A DNA stretch of 64,000 nucleotides from Pterois miles (Eukaryota > Chordata > Actinopteri > Perciformes > Scorpaenidae), in assembly GCA_947000775.1 (NCBI GenBank), contig CAMQGK010000052.1:34314001-34378000 (forward strand). The letters are read 5' to 3'. Below the pieces are notes generated by a model. That model saw only the letters and a program-made list of their open reading frames with translations, had not been told where the DNA came from and ran no database searches. Positions 45,252 through 55,427 of the stretch are shown piece by piece. Numbering within the stretch: position 1 is the first letter of the stretch; the number at the start of each line of letters is the position of its first letter. Position numbers and translations under genes: made by a program.

Positions 45252-46640
45252 AAGTGACGATAATCCGCCTGCCGAACTTCACCTATTGAAACCTGTTGCC
45301 CTAGCAACAGAATGGCATTGAGAGGGTCTCTAGTTCAGCACATCACAGTATGCATTCTTGTCAGTGGTGCCATTCTGTTGATAGTGATGGTTGTCCAGTC
45401 AAAGTGGAGGTTAAGTGCTGGCTGCAGCTTCTAGTATCTTTATAGCACATACAGTATACTGTAGTATTGATGATGGTATCAATGTTGTGAGCTTAATGTA
45501 TCATCTTGTGTTCTTTAATGCATTTAAAAATACTTTGTGTGGCTTCTGAATATCCGTCTTTAACTCTGCGTGGCAGCATTGTGTTGTGTTGTTGTAGCTG
45601 TCTGTTCAGTCACAGTGAGGTGCACTAACATGCTTTTTAGTTCGCTAAAACAGTACGTGAGATATTTTAGTATGTCCAGAACAATAGTACAAATATTGCA
45701 TACTGTTTCCGGTGAAATATTACAGTATACAACGCTGCACACTACGTCCCACAATGCAATGCAGTAGTGATGACAACATTCATAACAGACAATGATGGCA
45801 GCTCTGTAACATTTTCTAACGCTTTGAGATTTCACTTTGCTGTGCATAATATATATCTTAAATTAAGTCAGACTTTGAGTCTCACAAACCTTTATTTTGG
45901 TAGGATGAGTTTGGCACAGGTTACCATGGTTACATGTCTCCAACTGGCAAGGAGGTTCTCAAGAAGTGACATAAATTACTGCTTAGTCCCTCCGAAAAGA
46001 TCCAACACTGTTTATTCAGTGTGAACAGGGAATAGTGCACCTATTGACTATGTAGTGCTGAGTAAGTGATTTTGGACGAAGCCACAGTCTTTAGCTCACT
46101 GAAGCAGCACATACATACTGTACGCTGTTTGATTAAATGGACCTCATTTTATGGCAACAGAAGGGTCCATTATAGTAAAAACAAGTATCATTATTTATTA
46201 TTATCATATTTAGCCATTTGTTTTTCAGGACGATGTTTAGCACCTGCTTGTCCAAATTAAGATCTCCCACCCACAGTTATTGGTTACGAGTTGCAAATGG
46301 GTCTTTATTTAAACTACACAAACTGCAAAACAAAAATGTGGGACCCACAAAAATGTGACGCTAATCCTTACATAATGTGCCAGTGTATTTCTAGATAATC
46401 TATTTGTTTCCAATGATTACCATTATTGTGTGCATAGTCCCTTTTGTTGCTTTAGCACACAGTTGTTGGTTTGGAAATCCTTGAACTCTTAGAGGGATTT
46501 GTGAATGTATAATACTCTTCACATGATGAACATATGTCATCACCCAGGGTAGCACGAGTGCATGCTCTAAAGCAGGTCAGGACTGAATAACAGCCCAACG
46601 CTCTTCCAGTATAAATTAAAAACTAAACAGTACAGGAATG
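45252..46640. other. Unannotated stretch
   Basis: A 13-bp inverted repeat ('caacagaatggca', near 45304 and 45363) frames about 50 bp. 'ccacaatgcaatgcagtag' near 45749 looks like the edge of a dispersed repeat. ORFs at 45560-46024 are opposite-strand shadows. Confidence 0.35.
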
Positions 46641-46764
46641 CTGTAATATCCAACTTAACTACAGATGGAGCCCATAGGCAGCAAAATGTGAAAAAATCAG
46701 CATAAGTGGAGACAAGACTGGACCAAGAATATATGATAATGGCAGCAATGTAAATAAATTACAC

Positions 46765-46917
46765 CTTTCCTGTTTGTCATTGGCCACAGCCCTCCCAGTG
46801 AGGACAGAAGCCATTACAATGACGGATATGAACCAGAGCAGCATGCTCATTGCACCCCACTGCATGCTGGGAGCCAAGCAGGCGAGGCAGCGGGTAAAAC
46901 CTGGGCCGGGGGACCTC
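46765..46917 (-). CDS. Candidate exon with a signal peptide (unidentified secreted or membrane protein)
   Basis: On the minus strand an excellent acceptor, 'ttgttttccccag', precedes the segment. After 52 nt of leader an ATG (46865-46863) with A at -3 opens MQWGAMSMLLWFISVIVMAS and then VLTGRAVANDKQE. This is a textbook signal peptide: a short n-region, a hydrophobic core of about 14 residues and a small-x-small AVA cleavage site before NDK. The exon would end at 46765 in 'gaaag/gtgtaa' (a modest donor), giving 33 codons plus 2 nt. Codon choice looks coding-like. I do not recognise the protein; a long brain-type adhesion or receptor gene would fit the setting. Partner exons would lie at lower coordinates. 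Confidence 0.42.
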
Positions 46918-46919
46918 CT

Positions 46920-48731
<1,812 letters not shown>

Positions 48732-48903
48732 GGTTGACAGTGGTGGCGTAAAGGTTAGAGAAGCTTGTGACTGGAAGGTTGTTTTGATCTGTGGACCAGC
48801 AGAATAAATCTGGGTGTGGAAAGTGAAATAGCAACTGTGATGCCCTTGAGCAAGGCCTGGGGCTCTTTGTGAAACTTCCCAGAATAAATAAAGGTTAGAA
48901 TAA
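48732..48903 (+). mobile_element. tRNA-derived SINE (V-SINE-like)
   Basis: The head 'gacagtggtggcgtaaaggt' then 'tagagaagcttgtgactgg' is the A-box part of a teleost tRNA-derived SINE. The B-box region 'gttgttttgatctgtggacc' is decayed. The body 'gatgcccttgagcaaggcc' is the conserved central block, and the copy ends 'aataaataaaggtt'. Part of the body after the central block appears deleted. Confidence 0.7.
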
Positions 48904-49063
48904 AATATTTTGTGTTAGTTGTCACCTTTAGAATGGACGGTAAAGTTTAAGTGGAACCAAGTGCAATCAGGGAAGCATATTATTGGAGTTTTGCAGATAT
49001 CCGACATGTAGATATTTTCCAGCTAATTTTGGTCGATTGCTGATGCCAATACCGATATATACA

Positions 49064-49932
49064 TACACTATATTGCCACTCATCCAAATAATTGAAATCA
49101 GGTGTTCCAATCACATCCATGGCCACAGGTGTATAAAATCAACCACCAAGGCATGTTTCTACAAACATCTGACTGACAGACCTCCAGACTTCATGTGGCC
49201 TTCAGATTAGCTCCAGAACAGAGCGTAGAGAGCTTCATGGAACAGGTTTCCATGGCCGAGCAGCTGCCTCCCAGTCACACATCACCAAGTGCGATGCAAA
49301 GCGTTGGATGCAGCGGTGTAGAGCACGCCGCCACTGGACCCTGGAGCAGTGGAGAACGTTCTCTGGAGTGACCAATCACGCTTCACCATCTGGCGATCTG
49401 ATGGACCAGTCTGGGTTCGGCGGTTGGTGGAGGGGGATTATGGTGTGGGGTTGTATTTCAGGACCTGGGCTTGGCCTCTTAGCTCCAATGAAACGAACTC
49501 TGAATGCTTCAGCATGCCAAGAGATTGTGGACATTCCCATGCTCCCAACTCTGTGGGAACAGTTTGGGGATGACCCCTTCCTGTTCCAACATGACTGTGC
49601 ACCAGTGCACAAAGCAGGTCCATGAAGACCTGGATGAGAGAGTTTGGTGTGGAAGAACTTGACTGGCCTGCACAGAGTCCAGACCTCAACCCGCTAGAAC
49701 ACCTTTGGGATGAAGTAGAGCGGAGACTGAGAGCCAGGCCTTCTGTGACCTCATAAATGTGGCAAAAATTCCCATAAACAAACAAACAAAGCCTTCCCAG
49801 AAGAGTTGAAGCTGTTATAGCTGCAAAGGGTGGACCGACGTCATATTAAACCCTATGGATTAGGAATGGATGTCACTTAAGTTCATATGTGAGTCAAAGC
49901 AGGTGAACCAATACTTCTGGCAATATAGTGTA
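49064..49932 (+). mobile_element. Tc1/mariner transposon, internally deleted
   Basis: The left end CACTATATTGCCA (49066-49078) and the right end TGGCAATATAGTG (49918-49930) are perfect inverted repeats flanked by TA on both sides, the Tc1/mariner target. The subterminal 'aattgaaatcaggtg' and 'gaacttaagtgacatccatt' (read inward) belong to a teleost Tc1 family I recognise. Intact members are longer. Here the DNA-binding half of the transposase gene is gone: the 5' leader 'caaggcatgtttctacaaac' joins directly to sequence coding for the middle of the protein. It cannot move without a transposase supplied from elsewhere. Confidence 0.9.
49180..49756 (+). pseudogene. Tc1-type transposase remnant (DDE catalytic part, frameshifted)
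   Basis: Three catalytic blocks of a DDE transposase can still be read. The first aspartate is in 'ENVLWSDQSRF' (frame of 49349). The second is in 'LFQHDCAPVHK' (frame of 49308). The glutamate is in 'SPDLNPLEHLWDEVE' (back in the first frame, ending at TAA 49754). So at least two frameshifts separate the blocks, and a gap of roughly 50 bp lies between 'WVRR' and 'GGGIMVWG'. The N-terminal helix-turn-helix DNA-binding domains are deleted. The normal enzyme cuts and pastes the element at TA sites. This one is dead. Confidence 0.88.
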
Positions 49933-50934
49933 TTTATTGTCACCTAATTGCAGAGAACACCAAGTCTCTCCCACCATATTACTATACCTTGACTGTTATT
50001 GTGTCGACTTACTCGCAGATCAGCTTATTGCAACTAGAGCTCACTTTTGGTGATACTCCCTCTTGTGGCGGTTTTGGGGCAACGCAGCTTACTAACCCAT
50101 AAAGAAAATACATTTAAATCTGGCCTTTTTCATAGGAAAAGAAATGCACAATAATTAAAACAACAATTGAGGCCATACATTTGTAGGTGTCACACGAGCA
50201 TATTGTGTACACGACTTCCCATCTTGAAAACATGGTAAACACGACCTCATTTGAAGGCACCATCTGTGACCTGATGTGGATGTCAATGGATGTGGTTTTT
50301 GGCCGTTGCCATCTTGGTTTTGGTCGTTGTCGTCTTGGTATTTGTTGATAAAGTCTCTGTGACCAGATGTGGATGTGGATGATCACCTTTTTTGATCTTA
50401 TGAAGGTGTCAAACTGATGCGATACACCTGTTGACTGTTGAGTCACCTGAGGCTACATGTCACATTGTCAGAGCACTTCCCACTGCAGTTATAATGTAAA
50501 TTAAATATTTGAAAAATTATTAATATTACAGTTGACTGCAGGGAGCAACATGTTCTACTGTGCGGTGGACATTTGCATTAAAATGTAGACTGGTAAAAAT
50601 GTGTTTTTGTGATCATCAAAAGTGCAACAATGAATCATGAAACACTAATTTTTAAATTCTGCTCTCAACAATTAATGATATGGTCTTATGAAATTATTTT
50701 TCCTTATCACCATTTGGGTTTTTGTCCGTCGCCAAGGTCATGTTGCTCTGGCTCTACCCGGCATGGAGAGGAGGTTGTGTTGTGGCTGTATCTGTTTGGT
50801 GATGCCAGGAAGCTGCTTGACATCCTCCTGGATCCACCTTCTCGCATATGTTGACATTATATGTATTATTTTTGTCATATGGATTGTCTATGTTGTATGT
50901 CTAGGTTTAGGAAAAGATTGTAGTTTGGCTTAAA
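49933..50934. other. Unannotated stretch with possible repeat debris
   Basis: 'gtgacctgatgtggatgtc' (50267) and 'gtgaccagatgtggatgtgg' (50359) form an imperfect internal repeat about 90 bp apart. 'gtctaggtttaggaaaagat' at 50899-50918 is an R1 piece. The 110-codon minus-strand ORF covers the repeated part and has no domain. Confidence 0.4.
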
Positions 50935-51254
50935 GAAAGAAAGAAAGAAAGAAAGATATTCCTTTATTAGTCCCACAGTGGGGAAATTCAGTTTTACACT
51001 CTGTTGTTCACACAGTACAGTTCACACAGTACATATACATGTCAATGGAGAGATGTCAGAGTGATGGGGCTGCTCCTGACAAGCGCCCAGAGCAGTTGGG
51101 GGTTTGGTGCCTTGCTCAGGGGCACCTCGGCAGTGCCCAAGAGGTAAACTGGCACCTCTCCAGCAACCAGTTGGTCTTGGTCCATGGGGGATTTGAACCC
51201 GGGTCCTCCACATCCTAACCCAAGTCCTTACGGACTGAGCTACTGCCGCCCCCA
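50935..51254 (-). mobile_element. tRNA-derived SINE, full-length, best-preserved copy
   Basis: Read on the minus strand: the head 'gggggcggcagtagctcagt' (A box), B box 'gggttcaaatccc', body 'gaggtgcccctgagcaaggc', then a 3' part ending 'cccactgtgggactaataa', 'aggaatatc' and (TTTC)n. All parts of a SINE are present: pol III promoter head, body, and a tail shared with an L2-like LINE (compare 53.0 kb). It is 320 bp. The ORF 51022-51507 that crosses it is chance. Confidence 0.85.
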
Positions 51255-51303
51255 AAATAACTCGTAGCATAACTGAAGGACCAAGGGGGACCCAGTCTCC
51301 ATA

Positions 51304-51353
51304 CACATATACTGGGTTCACATATACTGGGTTCACATATACTGGGTTCACAT
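51304..51353 (+). repeat. 15-bp minisatellite, 3.3 copies
   Basis: Unit 'cacatatactgggtt' repeated three times exactly plus five bases, just upstream (in SINE orientation) of the minus-strand SINE. It gives a VNPVY repeat in a spurious ORF. Confidence 0.95.
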
Positions 51354-51639
51354 TTTTGCCTCTAACTTTGGAACAAAAGCTATGCAAATGTAAAATACAA
51401 TCCGGAGTAGCAGCACGTCTTAGCAGCTCTCTCTCTGTTTTCACTTTCTTGTTTTTTTTATTCATAACTTTTGGCAACTTTCTACTGTTATTGGGTGTAG
51501 CTCTCACTTAACAATAGAACTACACACCAGTGTAAATAGTTTGTAGAAGTTGTCCTTTTTCCCTGCCTTCATTCACTTTTTCATTCGACCATGCCACCAA
51601 GGAACAACAACAACAACAATGGAGACGGCCGCCGGCACT

Positions 51640-52093
51640 CGGACAGTGTATTCGCGTGGAGAGCTCCTCGCCCTTCACCCTCACCTACACCTCCGACTTC
51701 TGCTTCAACTCCCACCATGCCACCTGCAGAAGTTCTCCGAGGACTCCTCCATCGTCGGCTGCATCACAGATGACAACGAGGAGGAGTACAGGACCCTGGT
51801 GGAGAACTTTGTAAGGTGGTGCGACATCAACCACCTCCAGCTCAATATTGGTAAGACCAAAGAGCTGGTGGTGGATTTCCGGAGGAGGAGGAAGAGCTCC
51901 CCTACTCCCATCACCATCCGTGGGGAGGAGGTGGAGGTAGTGGACAACTACAAGTTCTTGGGGGTTCACTTAAACAATAAACTGGACTGGTCCAACAACT
52001 CCGAGGCCCTCTACAGGAAGGGACAGAGCAAACTATTCTTCCTGAGAAGGCTGAGGACCGTGTCAACTTGTGCAACAGGCTACTTCAGATGTT
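51640..52093 (+). pseudogene. L2-like LINE reverse transcriptase, part 1 (5' of the SINE insertion)
   Basis: 'TFCHLQKFSEDSSIVGCITDD'-type sequence (51722 on), 'LQLNIGKTKELVVDFRRR', 'DNYKFLGVHLNNKLDW' and 'KGQSKLFFLRRLR' are consecutive conserved blocks of the teleost L2-like LINE protein, covering the C-terminal part of the reverse transcriptase and the start of the following domain. Upstream, 'SPSP..YTSDFCFN'-type codons are in a different frame, so there is a frameshift near 51720. The catalytic YADD region is altered or missing: the block before 'SIVGC' normally belongs to it. The element is 5'-truncated near 51.6 kb. The enzyme normally makes cDNA at a nicked target. Confidence 0.85.
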
Positions 52094-52413
52094 GGGGGTG
52101 GCAGTAGCTCAGTCTGTAGGGAGTTGGCTTGGGAACCGGGGGGGTAATGGTTTAAATCCCGGAAAGGAAAAAAAAATGAGGGAGAAATGGGAGGGGGGGG
52201 GGGGGCAGTTTTCCTTGGGGGGCACTGGGGGGGCCCTGGGGAAGGAAACAAAACCCCAAAAGGGGGGGGGGGGGGGGAGGGGCAGCCCCATAACTCTCAC
52301 ACATCTATATAAAAATATATGTATGTGTTTTTGATGTGTGTATATAATATATAAGAGAAAAAGAGAGGGAATATAAAATTTCTCGATTGGGGAAGGAATA
52401 ATGGTTGTTTTTT
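52094..52413 (+). mobile_element. tRNA-derived SINE inside the LINE, with G-run distortion, copy 2
   Basis: The head 'ggggtggcagtagctcagtc' with 'tgtagggagttggcttggga' is clean, the B box is 'atggtttaaatcccgg', and the end reads 'tcgattggggaaggaata'. Between them the body is replaced by G runs (up to 17) and A runs, as in the copy at 7645-7965. It sits exactly where the LINE frame is interrupted ('NRLLQM' before it, 'YQSVV'-type codons after it), so it inserted into the LINE. No clear target duplication is visible. Confidence 0.75.
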
Positions 52414-52423
52414 TTCTTCTTCT

Positions 52424-53045
52424 TCTACCAGTCTGTAGTAGCAGCTTCCTGGTCTTTGCCGTGGTATGTTGGGGGGGCAGCATCAGCACCAGGGATGCCA
52501 CTAATCTTAACAAGCTAGTGAGGAGGGCTGGGTCTGTGGTTGGATGTGAGCTGGACAGTCTGGAGGTGGTGGCAGAGGGGAGGACCAGGAGGAAGCTGGA
52601 GTCTATTCTGAAGAACCCCTCCCATCCCCTCTATGACCATCTGGTCCAGATGAGGAGTACATTCAGCCAGAGACTGATCCCCCCTCGGCACACTACAAAC
52701 CGTCTGGGTCAGTCCTTTCTTTTGGTGGCCATCAGGCTCCATAACCAAGGTCTGACCCCCATGTGACTGATCATCTTCTCTGTATTATTCCAAATGTATA
52801 TAATTACATATAATTATATCATTACATCTATATATATGCAGTGCATATACAATACCCACCACCTGCTGCACTTTACTGATTACTGTTACTTACTTATTTT
52901 ATTATCAGTTCCCTTCATTGCACCTTCTCTTTTAATTTTTACGATACTGTATTTATCTGTACTGTGTGATGCTGCTATGACATCCAAATTGTAAATTTCT
53001 TCACTGTGAGACAAATAAAGGAATATATTATCTTTATCTTATCTT
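52424..53045 (+). pseudogene. L2-like LINE, part 2: C-terminal domain, 3'UTR and tail
   Basis: The coding part 52440-52766 carries 'FAVVCWGGSISTRDA', 'NKLVRRAGSVVGCELDSLEVV', 'LKNPSHPLYDHLVQMRSTFSQ' and ends 'FLLVAIRLHNQ', the usual C-terminus with stop near 52766. A frameshift lies just inside (the 'YQSVVA' codons near 52425 are in another frame). An AT-rich 3'UTR follows and ends 'ctgtgagacaaataaagga' plus TTATC repeats at 53010-53045. Together with part 1 this is about 1.1 kb of a 5'-truncated LINE. Confidence 0.88.
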
Positions 53046-53098
53046 ATTTCCCTCCGGGGATTAATAAAGGTTCATCTTATCTTATCTCTTATCTTATT
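53046..53098 (+). mobile_element. Second LINE/SINE 3' tail abutting the first
   Basis: 'tttccctccggggattaata' + 'aaggttcatcttatcttatc' is another GGGATTAATAAAGG tail with TTATC units, directly after the tail at 53045. Most likely a separate, very short insertion or a tail duplicated by template slippage. Confidence 0.55.
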
Positions 53099-53440
53099 CA
53101 CTGGGAAAAATAATTTAATTTCAACTCAGGTTACATGTAAAACAGGGTTCTAGACATGCTTTCTACATTGGTTACACTGGTCTTTCTTTGCCTCTGCTTC
53201 CAGGCTGGACAGGCTCCAGTCCCCTGTGACCCTAAATAGACTGTTTCATCCTTTCATATGTTCAATTAATTTTTAATTAAAAATGCCAAATATTTGCTCC
53301 TTCCAGCCTCTCAAATCTGAGGATGTGCTGTTTTCTCACTTCCATTGTATTTGGCTATAGATGGACAGACATTTTGATAGACCGATATAAAAGAAACTAG
53401 GCAGGATTGTACATTGGCACAGTGAGCGTTGTATTACTGA
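53099..53440. other. Unannotated stretch
   Basis: 'ggctggacaggctccagtcc' with 'cctgtgaccctaaatag' (53202-53239) resembles another widespread teleost repeat, but only about 40 bp are recognisable. Confidence 0.35.
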
Positions 53441-53442
53441 CA

Positions 53443-53900
53443 TTATTTGACCTTGAATTTGGCTCTAGCCCGTTCAGCTCCAGCTCGGCCCCACAGTAGA
53501 AACCAGAGGATGTTTAATTCATTTTGTCTGAAATAACCTGACCCGACATAAACCACATCCTGCTGTTGGGGGGTCTTCACCACCAATAGGCTGACACAGG
53601 CTTTGCTCCCTAATAACGCCGCCCTCCGGCTATCTGCATTAATTTTCAGCTCCCCTGCTGGCTCTCTTTGCCGAGTCCGAGTGTCCGGCCTCGCGAACAC
53701 TCCAGGTGGTCATCGTTTTGCCGTTCATGTGGGCCCAGATAAAATGAGAATTACAACCTTGTTTAATGGTGTCGTTTAGAATCATGCTGAGGGCTGAGAT
53801 AGCGTGGCACCTCCCGTCCGCTCTGTGTTCTCCTGGTTTTCTCTGGTTGTCGGTAAAATGGTGATGAGCTGGGTGAAACCAGGAGGAATAATACATGCAG
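53443..53900. promoter_or_regulatory. Candidate conserved non-coding region
   Basis: High-complexity, CpG-containing sequence. Examples are 'ctaataacgccgccctccgg', 'tctgcattaattttcagctc', 'gggcccagataaaatgagaa' and 'ccaggtggtcatcgttttgc'. It includes an E-box (CAGGTG), GATA and TAAT cores. Two minus-strand ORFs (53443-53896) and one plus-strand ORF (53804-54022) overlap and show no domain, so enhancer is likelier than exon. The evidence is composition only. Confidence 0.3.
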
Positions 53901-54535
53901 ATGGAGGGCCAAAGATGCTGGTTTTTAACAATATTTCAATTGAATTTTGTGACTTTTCAGTGATGGTGAACTACAACATAAAAGAGAGCAGTGACAGGAA
54001 GAGGTCATCCTGGACGTTATAGCCATAGGTGATTGTTTTGTCTGTTCTGGCTTTATGCAGCTGGCTTTGTGCGCTGAGGTTTTGTCATGTTAAAACAGGA
54101 GAGGGCCTTGTCTTTGGCCCCCAGACTTGCCATAAATTTGGCAGCACCCTGTTGTCTAGGACATCATTGTATTCTCAAGTATTAAATTTACCTTAACTGG
54201 AACTAAGCATCCAATCACAAACCATGAAAAGCAAGCCCAGAACAAAAATACATAAAAATGTCCATGTGCATACTGTATATATGAAGTTCAAATTGGGCAG
54301 ATCAATGCAATAGTATCACTAAATAAATTCATGTTCATTGACTCCTTAATGAAGTTACAAGACAAATAATCTACAGTAGTTTTAACAACTAAGTTTGATT
54401 ACTTGCATAAAATATTATTTTACTTGTCAGAGTTAAATAATATAGTACAGGGGAAATACATCACAAAATGATGTATTTTGTTCAATGACTTTTTGTCAAA
54501 TGACTGTATTTTGTTAAATGACTTGTTTATCTACC
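53901..54535. other. Unannotated stretch
   Basis: AT-rich. 'aaatgactgtattttgtt' and relatives form a short degenerate repeat near 54463-54525. Confidence 0.4.
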
Positions 54536-54539
54536 TATT

Positions 54540-54960
54540 TCTGTGGAGGCGCACGCTGTGATCAATTTGTATTTCTGACGAGCAGCAGTAAATTCGGCCA
54601 TCCTCTCCGCTTAACCCACATCTGCTGCCATCATTAACATCACCTCCTACTTCTCAATTCAGCTCGGCAATCCTTCCCTGATAAAAAAAAAAAAAAAAAG
54701 AAAGAAAACACCGTTTGATTTATACACTGCCACGGGCCAGCTGAGCAATCGTCCACCCCAGTGCTGGCCATCAAGGGCATCTCTGATCTGACTATAAATA
54801 ATCAATTATTTCAGCTAATGACCCACAAGATCCCCTTTAGAAGAGGTCGAACCTCCACTTGGCAGGATCCCGCCGCCCCCGCAGAGTCAACAAGCTATCC
54901 GACATTAGCAGGCACTGACATCCTCCCAGCTGCCCTGATGGACTGAAGGACCAGCTCTCC
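54540..54960. promoter_or_regulatory. Candidate conserved non-coding region with TAAT-core sites
   Basis: 'gactataaataatcaattat' followed by 'ttcagctaatgacccacaag' carries several homeodomain-type cores. The flanks 'ctgtgatcaatttgtatttc' and 'ctgctgccatcattaacatc' look similar. A17 at 54681-54697 interrupts it. The 61-codon ORF at 54761 has no domain. Guess from texture. Confidence 0.28.
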
Positions 54961-55382
54961 TCTGCTGTGACAGAAAACACTCTAAATACCTAGCTGTCTT
55001 GCAGAGCTTTCATATCAGAGGTATTGTGCTAAATTAGACAGCGGCAGGAAAGGACTGTCAAACTGTCATGTAGTCAGAAGATGATCAGCATGTTAGCCAG
55101 CGGGTCTTCAAGGTGGCGAGTCCTGTCTGCATGGCCACGTGTCTGTCTGCCTTGGAACTTCTTAACTGTTGTTTTACCACAACTTCAGTCAAAAAAAAGT
55201 TAAATTTATGAGCAATAAACTTGGGGCTGTCTCGAGTACCATTTTTTGGGCTTCGAAGCTTCGGTGAGAAATATTCAAACGCAACGCTTCGCAGCGCAGC
55301 ACAGCAGGTTGACATGTTCTCTCAGTCTGTCTTCATCTCCCCCATGCAGTGCCTGGTAAAGTGCTGCTGCAGCGCTACCATT

Positions 55383-55385
<3 letters not shown>
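54961..55385. other. Unannotated stretch
   Basis: 'gggcttcgaagcttcggtg' (55247-55265) contains the perfect palindrome CGAAGCTTCG. Nothing else is seen. Confidence 0.4.

Positions 55386-55425
<40 letters not shown>
55386..55425 (+). repeat. (AC)n microsatellite
   Basis: About 20 AC units. Confidence 0.97.

Positions 55426-55427
<2 letters not shown>

Noticed and set aside
51042..51254. tRNA gene suggested by clean A and B boxes on the minus strand
   Set aside because: The cloverleaf does not close, a SINE body and LINE-type tail follow, and sister copies exist at 7.6 and 52.1 kb.
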